Positions 16,613 to 24,043 of a stretch of 37,787 nucleotides of DNA are shown in pieces. Location of the stretch: assembly GCA_024399615.1 (NCBI GenBank), contig JAKSNQ010000011.1, forward strand, positions 1 to 37,787. Direction: 5' to 3'. Under the pieces are notes generated by a model, which did not search any database, was not told where the DNA came from, and saw only the letters and a list, made by a program, of their open reading frames with translations. Positions within the stretch are counted from its first letter, which is position 1. Every line of letters begins with the position of its first letter. The translations under genes were made by a program, and so were the position numbers. This stretch comes from Paludibacteraceae bacterium. GTDB lineage: Bacteria; Bacteroidota; Bacteroidia; Bacteroidales; Paludibacteraceae.

Positions 16613-19143
16613 TGAAAAAAGGACTTTTGTATATGCTGACCATCGTTTCAGGGCTGCTGCTTAGCATCACGTCGATGGCTCAGACGCGCTATACCATCAA
16701 TGGCTACGTGTCCGATTCCGAATCGGGCGAGCGCTTGATTGGTGCTACGGTCTATGACACCATCTCTCATCGCGGCGTGGTGACTAATCAGGCCGGTTTT
16801 TATACCCTGTCTCTTCCTGCAGCAGAAGCAGGACTGCAGGTTAGTTATGTGGGCTATCACCCTACCGATGTGCGTAAGATTGTGCTCCACGGCGATACGC
16901 TAATCAATATCACTATTCGCTCCAATACGCGCCTGGACGAGGTGACGATTGTTGGTAATCAGTCGATTAGCGGACCGGAGTCGGCGCAGATGTCGGCAGT
17001 GGAAGTGCCTATCGAGCAACTGAAAGCAATCCCTATGATAGGTGGCGAGGTGGATATTCTCAAGGCCATCCAGCTCCTGCCCGGTGTGCAATCTGGTGCC
17101 GAGGGTTCGGCGGGTGTGTATGTGCGCGGTGGTGGACCAGACGAGAACCTGATTCTCCTGGATGGTGTGCCATTGTACAACGTCAACCACCTGATGGGCT
17201 TCTTCTCGGTATTCAATGCCGATGCGGTCAAGAACGTGACGCTCTACAAGGGCAATTTCCCTGCTCAGTATGGTGGTCGCTTGTCCTCGATCATCGATGT
17301 GCGGCAGAACGATGGTAACGCGCAAGCCTATCATGGAAACCTTTCTGTGGGACTGCTCTCGGCTAAGTTCAACGTGGAGGGGCCTATCCCTCACAAGCAC
17401 GACTCAACGGGCCGCACTACCTTCAACGTGTCGGCACGACGTACCTATTTTGATGCGTTTGTTGCACCTTTGGCTGCGCTGATCTCGGCGGCAACGTCAG
17501 CAGGTGAGATGGCTATTGCTCCAGGTGCCTATTTCTATGACGTCAACGCCAAGTTGAGCCATACCTTCGCCGATGAGAACAACAAACTGTCCGCCTCTTT
17601 CTACATGGGAGATGACGTCATCTATGCCAATATTTCTGATCAGTACAAGGATCATGAGACCATGGAGAAGCAGCAGATGAACTTCCGCATGGGGTGGGGT
17701 AACCTGCTGGGGGCTATCAACTGGGAGTCGCGTATCACGCCACGTCTGTTCTCCAATACGCAGCTGTCCTATACCCGCTACCGCTACAAGGTGGACGAGG
17801 GCCTGTCGATGACGACCAAGGAGATGGGCGGCACATCCTTTAAGTTCGATCAGTCGATGGGCTTCTCCTCATCGATGCGCGACCTCATGCTGCAGAGCAA
17901 TTTCGACTGGTCTCCACTCCACAACAATACCCTTCGCTTCGGTGCCGAATATACCTATCACCAGTTCCGCCCCGAGGTGAGCAATTTTTACCTGTTTTCC
18001 AGCCTGGATAAGGAACAGATGCGCGTAGATACCACCCTCACAGACGGTACGATGCATGGCCATGAGGCGGCTATCTACGTAGAGGATCAGTGGTCACCAT
18101 GGCATTGGCTGAAACTCAACATCGGTGCGCGTGCGTCCCTCTATTCCATCGAGGGCAAGGTATATCCCAGCATCGAGCCTCGTGCGGGCCTGCGTGCGCT
18201 ATTGTATAAGGACTTGTCTTTCAAGGCTTCCTACAGCTACACCACACAGTATATCCACCTGCTCAGCAGTTCGGGTATGTCTTTGCCAACCGACCTTTGG
18301 GTGCCTATCACCAAGGATATCCCGCCTATGCGCTCGATGATAGTGGCAGCGGGTCTGAGTTACAACCTGCTCAATCAGTGCGAATTAAGTGTCGAGGGCT
18401 ACTACAAGAAGTCGCTCAATCTGGTGGAGTACAAGGACGGTGCCTCTTTCTTCTCGTCTGCAACCTCATGGCAGGACAAGGTGGCCCTGGGTGAAGGCTG
18501 GAGCTATGGCGTCGAGTTTTTGGCGCAGCGCAAAGTGGGACCGGTCACCGGCTGGATTGGCTACACATGGTCGCGCACCATGCGTCAGTTTGACCGCCCA
18601 GGACAGATGATCAACTACGGCAAGCCTTTCCATGCCAAATACGATCGTGAGCATGACCTCTCCATCACCCTGCAATATGCGATCAACAAGGTTGTAGATA
18701 TCTCCGGTACCTTCGTCTATGGTACAGGTACACGCGCTACATTAGCAAAGCAGATCTATTACGATCCGTCTGAATTGGGTGGACAAGTGGACTATATCGA
18801 GGAACGTAACAACTACAAGATGCCTGATTATCACCGACTTGACTTGGGTGTCAACTTCCATTTCCCTCACAAGTATTCGCTCTGGGGGCAGACCGACCAT
18901 ACCCGTCGTCAGTGGCGCAAATACTGGGCAGACCCTGAGGACCATGAGCAATTTATGGAGAAGTACAATAGCGGCCGCTGGACCTGGCTCAAAGATGCGG
19001 AGCACCTTCTCAATATATCGGTGTACAACGTCTATTGTCATGCCAATCCGTTCATGATGCTACCTGACAGCTACACCAATTCGCTTCGCCAGATTTCCAT
19101 CTTCCCAATCCTGCCAAGTATCAGTTATACATTCAAGTTCTAA
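16612..19143 (+). CDS. TonB-dependent receptor with carboxypeptidase-like N-terminal domain (copy 2)
   Basis: An 843-residue outer-membrane transporter, paralogous to the copy at 12307 over its whole length. Shared blocks include GERLIGAT, YVRGGGPDENLILLDGVP, NADAVKNVTLYKGNFPA and the C-terminal LPSISYTFKF. The signal peptide spans about residues 1-23 (ending MAQ). The CarboxypepD_reg-like domain, plug and barrel follow in order. It differs from copy 1 in a longer hydrophilic segment before the last strands (near WRKYWADPEDHEQF), probably an extracellular loop. Some stretches are nearly identical at the DNA level (around 12878-12900 and 17158-17180). The ATG overlaps the preceding stop codon. 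The substrate is unknown. Confidence 0.93.
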   Translation: MKKGLLYMLTIVSGLLLSITSMAQTRYTINGYVSDSESGERLIGATVYDTISHRGVVTNQAGFYTLSLPAAEAGLQVSYVGYHPTDVRKIVLHGDTLINITIRSNTRLDEVTIVGNQSISGPESAQMSAVEVPIEQLKAIPMIGGEVDILKAIQLLPGVQSGAEGSAGVYVRGGGPDENLILLDGVPLYNVNHLMGFFSVFNADAVKNVTLYKGNFPAQYGGRLSSIIDVRQNDGNAQAYHGNLSVGLLSAKFNVEGPIPHKHDSTGRTTFNVSARRTYFDAFVAPLAALISAATSAGEMAIAPGAYFYDVNAKLSHTFADENNKLSASFYMGDDVIYANISDQYKDHETMEKQQMNFRMGWGNLLGAINWESRITPRLFSNTQLSYTRYRYKVDEGLSMTTKEMGGTSFKFDQSMGFSSSMRDLMLQSNFDWSPLHNNTLRFGAEYTYHQFRPEVSNFYLFSSLDKEQMRVDTTLTDGTMHGHEAAIYVEDQWSPWHWLKLNIGARASLYSIEGKVYPSIEPRAGLRALLYKDLSFKASYSYTTQYIHLLSSSGMSLPTDLWVPITKDIPPMRSMIVAAGLSYNLLNQCELSVEGYYKKSLNLVEYKDGASFFSSATSWQDKVALGEGWSYGVEFLAQRKVGPVTGWIGYTWSRTMRQFDRPGQMINYGKPFHAKYDREHDLSITLQYAINKVVDISGTFVYGTGTRATLAKQIYYDPSELGGQVDYIEERNNYKMPDYHRLDLGVNFHFPHKYSLWGQTDHTRRQWRKYWADPEDHEQFMEKYNSGRWTWLKDAEHLLNISVYNVYCHANPFMMLPDSYTNSLRQISIFPILPSISYTFKF

Positions 19144-19181
19144 TCCACTCCTATAGTTTGTTAGGAATTATTCAGTTCAAC

Positions 19182-20384
19182 ATGAAACGTATATTTCTAT
19201 ATATTCTCCCCCTCCTTCTCCTTACCTCATGCGGCGAGGATAACTGGTTCTCGCATCGCATCGAGTACAACGATGTGATTGAGCCCCAGCAGATGGTGCT
19301 GACATCCTTCCTGAAGGTTGGGAAGTACCCCTTTATTGATGTTAATCACAGTTGGTTCTTCCTCGACCCCAATAGTACCAAGCACGAGGCGGATGAATAC
19401 TACTATTCGGGAATAAATGTAGGTTATCTCACCGATGCTGTCGTCACGCTCACCGTTAATGGCAGTAAGGTCTATAACCTTCATTACGATGTCGTCAATC
19501 GCTGTTACCTGACCTTTGATTACACCGTAACTGAGGGTGACCAGCTGCTGGTTACGGCCACTCATCCCGACTATGGTACCGTCACCGCCACCGAGCATGT
19601 CCCCTATGCTATCCCTTTCACGGTTGACCATCTTGCCGAGGATGGCTACAATGCTACCTTTGACCTCCACCTCCAGCCTTACCACTACACCGAGGGGGAT
19701 GTCCTGTGTTTGCGTGCCAAGACCTTTGTTCGTCAAGAATACTATACGTACGATCAAGAACTACTGGGCTACAGAGACACGACCTTCTTCTACCATGGCG
19801 AGATCTTAACCTACGAGATTCCGATCTATGGCGATTATCACGACACGTGTTACATTGGTCAACAACAAATCGACTGCATCTATGGGCGGCATGTCGAACT
19901 TGCCTTTTTTGAAACCAATAAGAGCATGTCTCAAGGCTATTACGGCGCTGATGGCAGACGTGGTTTGGGGCTGTGCCTGCCTGCCAGTGCTGTGGGAGAT
20001 GGCTTGACCATCCCAATGGCGACATATATCACGTACAAACCTCGCGAGGATTATGTCTATGATTATGATGATTATTATGATCGCTCCCCTTATCGCGATT
20101 CAATTGCCTTCTCGCTCGATAGTATTCAGGTCGATGTGATTGTACTCTCTGAGCAGGAAGCTATGTGTCGTTTGGCCAACGAGAAACTCTATGGTTCGTA
20201 CTACATACCTTCCTACCCGCAAGGTGAGACGACTGTTGTTGATGGGGATGAGTTTGTTGACATGATAGAGGATATTTTCGAGACCATGGGCAATATGGAG
20301 GGCTATCAGGTGTATGACAATGTGGACGGAGGCATCGGTCATGTGACGGCCTCTGCCATCCAATCGGTCATCCTCAAAAAGTAA
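19182..20384 (+). CDS. DUF4249 lipoprotein partner of the TonB receptor (copy 2)
   Basis: A 400-residue lipoprotein with a lipobox ending LLTSC at about residue 17. As in copy 1, the mature protein begins with a beta-strand-rich DUF4249 domain (MVLTSFLKVGKYPFIDVNHSWFF). A low-complexity Asp/Tyr stretch (YDYDDYYD, about residues 289-296) is unlike copy 1 and may form an exposed acidic aromatic patch. The ATG at 19182 is chosen over an upstream frame extension at 19158 because the lipoprotein signal starts there. It follows the receptor by 38 nt and is followed 9 nt later by rlmN, so it lies within the same long transcription run. Its function is unknown. Confidence 0.82.
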   Translation: MKRIFLYILPLLLLTSCGEDNWFSHRIEYNDVIEPQQMVLTSFLKVGKYPFIDVNHSWFFLDPNSTKHEADEYYYSGINVGYLTDAVVTLTVNGSKVYNLHYDVVNRCYLTFDYTVTEGDQLLVTATHPDYGTVTATEHVPYAIPFTVDHLAEDGYNATFDLHLQPYHYTEGDVLCLRAKTFVRQEYYTYDQELLGYRDTTFFYHGEILTYEIPIYGDYHDTCYIGQQQIDCIYGRHVELAFFETNKSMSQGYYGADGRRGLGLCLPASAVGDGLTIPMATYITYKPREDYVYDYDDYYDRSPYRDSIAFSLDSIQVDVIVLSEQEAMCRLANEKLYGSYYIPSYPQGETTVVDGDEFVDMIEDIFETMGNMEGYQVYDNVDGGIGHVTASAIQSVILKK

Positions 20385-20393
20385 TGATAACAG

Positions 20394-21494
20394 ATGGAGG
20401 TTTTATTAGGAAAGACATTAACTGAACTGCAAGAAGTGGCACTGGCGTGCGGACTCAAGAAGTTCGCCGGTAAGCAACTGGCCGAGTGGTTGTACGTCAA
20501 GCGTGCTACCAGCTTCGATGAGATGACCAATATCTCGCTCATAGGGCGTCAGACTTTGGCAGAACGTTATGTGATTGGTCGTAAGGCTCCGGTTGCCGAG
20601 GCTGTTTCGAAAGATGGTACGCGCAAGTACCTGTTTGAGGTAGAGACGGCGCGTGGCAAACAATATATCGAGTCGGTCTATATACCTGTGATGCAAGGTG
20701 AAGAAATGGAGGATGGCGACGATGATATGCCACGTAATGTGCGCCGTGCTACGCTATGTGTCAGTACGCAAGCGGGCTGTCGTATGGGATGCCGATTCTG
20801 CATGACTGGTACACTCGGTTTTCAAGGTCATCTTACTGCTGCAGATATCCTTAACCAGATATTTTCGGTGCCGGACTCGCAATCTCTCACCAATCTTGTT
20901 TATATGGGAGAGGGGGAACCGATGGATAATATATCCGATGTTCTTCGCAGCCTTGAGATTATGACGGCGGACTATGGTTGTGCTTGGTCACCACGGCGCA
21001 TCACGGTCAGCACTGTGGGAGCCGGTGAGGGATTGGATCGTTTCCTCCGCCAGTCTGATTGCCATCTCGCTATTTCTCTCCACAATCCGTTCTCAGCCGA
21101 GCGAGCCGAGATTATGCCCGCCGAGAAACTGCGCTCTATACAGCAGGTGCTCAATTGGGCTGCGCAGTTCGATTTTCGCCATCAGCGTCGCCTTTCATTT
21201 GAGTATATTGTGTGGGGTGGGGTCAACGACTCTATGCGCTATGCCCAAGAACTACGACGTCTCTTGCAACCATTCTCACCTCACTGCAGACTCAATCTCA
21301 TACGTTTTCATGCCGGTGTGGAGGAGTATTCACAGAGAACCGATCAGCAGACTTTTCCTGCTACCAACGAGAAGCAGATGCAGTGGCTATGCGATTACCT
21401 CAACCAAAATGGAATCACTACCACGATTCGCCGCTCTCGTGGAGAAGATATTCTCGCCGCATGTGGCATGCTGGTCAATGCATTAAAAGAATAA
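20394..21494 (+). CDS. rlmN: 23S rRNA adenine-2503 / tRNA adenine-37 C2-methyltransferase
   Basis: A 366-residue radical-SAM methyltransferase that methylates C2 of A2503 in 23S rRNA and, in well-studied members, A37 of certain tRNAs; it acts in the cytoplasm. The 4Fe-4S motif CxxxCxxC is C129, C133 and C136 (GCRMGCRFC), followed by MTG-LGF-G. The GEGEPMDN segment binds SAM, and the conserved C-terminal cysteine is C357 (AACGML), matching C355 of E. coli RlmN. The acceptor and resolving chemistry therefore look intact. RlmN is preferred over Cfr by context and overall pattern. It begins 9 nt after the DUF4249 gene. Confidence 0.95.
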   Translation: MEVLLGKTLTELQEVALACGLKKFAGKQLAEWLYVKRATSFDEMTNISLIGRQTLAERYVIGRKAPVAEAVSKDGTRKYLFEVETARGKQYIESVYIPVMQGEEMEDGDDDMPRNVRRATLCVSTQAGCRMGCRFCMTGTLGFQGHLTAADILNQIFSVPDSQSLTNLVYMGEGEPMDNISDVLRSLEIMTADYGCAWSPRRITVSTVGAGEGLDRFLRQSDCHLAISLHNPFSAERAEIMPAEKLRSIQQVLNWAAQFDFRHQRRLSFEYIVWGGVNDSMRYAQELRRLLQPFSPHCRLNLIRFHAGVEEYSQRTDQQTFPATNEKQMQWLCDYLNQNGITTTIRRSRGEDILAACGMLVNALKE

Positions 21495-21536
21495 TAACGA
21501 ACTTATGGGATGTTTTACAGACGTCCCCACTACATC

Positions 21537-22799
21537 ATGAAAAAAATACTTTTCTTAATCCTGGCCGGAACTATGATGCTGGCCGGATGTCAACAAAAAA
21601 GCGATTTACAAAAACGAGCAGAATGTTTTGAACAACAGCTTCCAGCGGTACGTGAAGCACTACGTAATGTCGGATTGGCAGTTGTGGTGGTGAAAGATAA
21701 CCAAATCGTTTATGATAACTATTTTGGTTATAAGAACTTGGAATCCGAGCAACCCTTGACTGCGGATTGTCTGTTCCGTATTGCCTCCATCAGCAAGTCG
21801 TTTACCACAACCTCGCTACTGCAACTGATGGAGCAGGGAGTATCGCTGGGAACGGATTCGTTGGAGACCTTATCTTTACAGACAGATGTGAGTAAATTGG
21901 CGGGCTTCCCCATCAGAAATCCGAAATACCCCGAGCAGGTTATCACGCTTGAGATGCTTTTGTCGCATACTTCGTCAATTTGTGACGCAGAGGGATATTT
22001 CACGCTCAACGTCATCAATCCTGAGAGCAACCCCAATTGGGCCAATTGCTATCGTGACTATGCACCTGGAGAAGGGTACGAGTATTGCAATCTCAATCTG
22101 AACCTGGCCGGCACATTCCTTGAGCGTCTTAGCGGCGAACGCTTTGATCAATATGTGGTGAATCATGTGCTCAACCCCTTGGGCTTGTATGGCGGCTATT
22201 GCGTAGATTCGTTGGATGCGTCCCGTTTTGCCTCGCTCTATTGTGAGGAGGCCGATTGGGACTATACTCACGAGGAATTTCTTGCGCATCAGATAGAAGG
22301 ATGGCCTTTTGTCAACGTGGATGAGGATGCCTATGCACCACGAAGCGAACGTATTCGCAACTACACTTTTGGCTACGATACCCCCGTGTTCTCACCTACC
22401 GGAGGCATGAAACTATCTGCGCTGGATTTGGCAAAGTACATGATGATGCACATGAACTACGGAACGTCACCCGATGGTATTCATATTATTTCCGAGGCAA
22501 TGAGTCGGCAGATGCAGACACCTCGTTCTTCCGACGAAAACTATGGCCTTTCTCTTTGGCAGACCGATACTTATTCACCGGGAGTTGTGCTGACCGGTCA
22601 TACGGGTGGTGCATATGGTATGCGCAGTGCCATGTTCTTCCAGCCAGAACAGAAGTTTGGTTTCGTCATCATCAGTAATGGTGCGCTCGAAAACTTGCCT
22701 GATTCATCTCAGGCTGCTGACCCCTCTGGTAGTTGGGCCGGTTGTGGCAATATCCTCACCGCCACTGGGCGACTTATATATGAATGCTTTATCTTGTAA
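21537..22799 (+). CDS. Serine beta-lactamase-like hydrolase (class C/PBP fold), lipoprotein
   Basis: A 420-residue protein of the PF00144 beta-lactamase-related family, which contains esterases, D-aminopeptidases and PBP-like enzymes as well as class C beta-lactamases. The lipobox ends MLAGC at about residue 17, so it is membrane-anchored. The catalytic motifs are S84-I-S-K87 (SxxK), Y183-C-N185 (YxN) and H355-T-G-G. The HTGG form is common in non-lactamase members, so resistance should not be assumed. The ATG at 21537 is chosen because the lipoprotein signal begins there. It follows rlmN by 42 nt and is the last gene of the run, ending 40 nt before a strong terminator. Confidence 0.9.
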   Translation: MKKILFLILAGTMMLAGCQQKSDLQKRAECFEQQLPAVREALRNVGLAVVVVKDNQIVYDNYFGYKNLESEQPLTADCLFRIASISKSFTTTSLLQLMEQGVSLGTDSLETLSLQTDVSKLAGFPIRNPKYPEQVITLEMLLSHTSSICDAEGYFTLNVINPESNPNWANCYRDYAPGEGYEYCNLNLNLAGTFLERLSGERFDQYVVNHVLNPLGLYGGYCVDSLDASRFASLYCEEADWDYTHEEFLAHQIEGWPFVNVDEDAYAPRSERIRNYTFGYDTPVFSPTGGMKLSALDLAKYMMMHMNYGTSPDGIHIISEAMSRQMQTPRSSDENYGLSLWQTDTYSPGVVLTGHTGGAYGMRSAMFFQPEQKFGFVIISNGALENLPDSSQAADPSGSWAGCGNILTATGRLIYECFIL

Positions 22800-22839
22800 A
22801 CCCTCTTTGCTATCGGTTTTCTCAATAGCACTATTGAAT

Positions 22840-22876
22840 AAAAGCGTTGCCAACTTTTGCTGGCAACGCTTTTTTG
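22840..22876 (+). terminator. Rho-independent terminator ending the 6913-22799 run
   Basis: A perfect stem (22840-22852 with 22861-22873, core AGCGTTGCCA/TGGCAACGCT) encloses an 8-nt loop and runs into six T residues. A-tracts on the other side make it potentially bidirectional, so it could also stop the convergent LysR transcript. Confidence 0.85.
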
Positions 22877-22999
22877 TAGTACTTTTGCAGCACGTAAGAG
22901 AAATAACCGACGAGTTCGGTGAATTGTGTTGTTTTTTCGTCATATCGAATGTGAAAGGCGGCTCGCGTTGTGAAATGCTGGTCGCCTTTATTCATGCAT

Positions 23000-23905
23000 T
23001 TACATTTTGAGCATGGCATACGACAGAGACTCTGTTACCATCTGCACAAATCGGGAAGTGGCTCGTTTGACGTAACTGTCTTTGAGTGTATGCGCACAAC
23101 CGATATAGGTCTGGGGCATTTCATCTATGCGAATCCCACTTAGTCCGGAGTGGACTTTGGTGGATATGCCTGCCTGAATGGTGACAAACCGACTATGTTC
23201 AACCAAATCAAACAGCAGATTCGGATCATCAATCTCGATTCTTGGGTCCAGTGTGATATTGTTCTCTTCTGCTATTCGGTTGATCAGATGTCTGCTTTGC
23301 AGATTATTGCTTGGTAATGCCAGTGGCATCTTGGCCAGTTCGGCCAACGATATGGACTGCTTCGATTGCTTCAGTGGTGCCAAATCGGGGTGTGACGATG
23401 AGAACACGGCATACAGATGGTCTTTGTATAGTTCTTGACTGGAAATCAGGTCATTAGGTGTGATGTTGTAGGCTAAAACGACATCCAGTTGCAGGTTGTG
23501 GAGCAACGAATAGATGTCGCTGACATTGGTATAGTGAACATACACTCTCACTTTGGGGTAGGCACGAACGAAATCGCGCACCACTTCCGTGATGACCGAA
23601 CTGCCCGTGTATGAGATGCCAATCTTTAGTGTTCCAGTGAGGGTTTCTTGCATGTCGGTTATGGCATGGCGACACGACTCGGCATGCTCTATGGTCGAAA
23701 GGGCCAGAGGCAATAATCGCTCGCCTGCTTCGGTCAATGCTACTGAGTGTGAGTCGCGGCATAAAAGCGACACGCCAAATTCGGCCTCCAATTGACGAAT
23801 CTGCTGCGAGAGGGTTGATTGCGAAATGAACAACCGCTTGGCGGTCTCGGAAAAACTGAGTGATTCTGCTATTTGTACAAAATAGCGAAGTTGACGAAGT
23901 TCCAT
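23000..23905 (-). CDS. LysR-family transcriptional regulator
   Basis: A 301-residue LTTR with a canonical winged helix-turn-helix at residues 1-65 (MELRQLRYFVQIAESLSFSE and SQSTLSQQIRQLE, then LLCRDSHSVALTEAG). A type 2 periplasmic-binding-like effector domain follows (about 90-295). The effector cannot be read from the sequence. It is divergent from the secreted protein at 24044, and a GCAAA-CTA-TTTGC dyad lies between the two promoters, the usual arrangement for an LTTR that controls itself and the neighbouring gene. Its 3' end is convergent with the serine hydrolase gene. Confidence 0.93.
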   Translation of the reverse strand: MELRQLRYFVQIAESLSFSETAKRLFISQSTLSQQIRQLEAEFGVSLLCRDSHSVALTEAGERLLPLALSTIEHAESCRHAITDMQETLTGTLKIGISYTGSSVITEVVRDFVRAYPKVRVYVHYTNVSDIYSLLHNLQLDVVLAYNITPNDLISSQELYKDHLYAVFSSSHPDLAPLKQSKQSISLAELAKMPLALPSNNLQSRHLINRIAEENNITLDPRIEIDDPNLLFDLVEHSRFVTIQAGISTKVHSGLSGIRIDEMPQTYIGCAHTLKDSYVKRATSRFVQMVTESLSYAMLKM

Positions 23906-23932
23906 AGTTGGTAGTGTTAGTTATTGGACTGC

Positions 23933-23963
23933 GAAATTACTCATTTATCCTGAATTATGCAAA
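23933..23963 (-). promoter_or_regulatory. Probable promoter of the LysR gene
   Basis: Read on the minus strand, TTTG (23963-23960) and TAATTTCG (23940-23933) are 19 bp apart. The -7 differs from TAnnTTTG by one base. The -33 element overlaps the dyad at 23959-23971, which would allow autorepression. Confidence 0.5.
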
Positions 23964-23971
23964 CTATTTGC
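23959..23971. promoter_or_regulatory. GCAAA-CTA-TTTGC dyad, candidate LysR operator
   Basis: A perfect 5-bp inverted repeat with a 3-nt centre lies between the divergent LysR and secreted-protein promoters and overlaps the LysR -33 element. Assignment to the LysR protein is inferred from position only. Confidence 0.4.
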
Positions 23972-23978
23972 TAATTTT

Positions 23979-24010
23979 ATTGCATATTTCGAAAAAAAAT
24001 AGTAATTTTG
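23979..24010 (+). promoter_or_regulatory. Bacteroidota-type promoter of the secreted-protein gene
   Basis: ATTG at 23979-23982 and TAATTTTG at 24003-24010 are 20 bp apart. The predicted start near 24017 gives a short leader to the ATG at 24044. Confidence 0.65.
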
Positions 24011-24043
24011 CGCCCTGATAATGAAAAAAGGATGTTCTTTACC

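Noticed and set aside
21537..22799. Antibiotic-resistance beta-lactamase
   Set aside because: SxxK, YxN and HTGG are shared by many esterases and peptidases of the same fold; lipoprotein anchoring and context give no support for resistance.
22606..23010. 134-residue plus-strand frame overlapping the serine hydrolase 3' end and the LysR 3' end
   Set aside because: It spans a strong terminator and two convergent genes in other frames and has no recognisable features.
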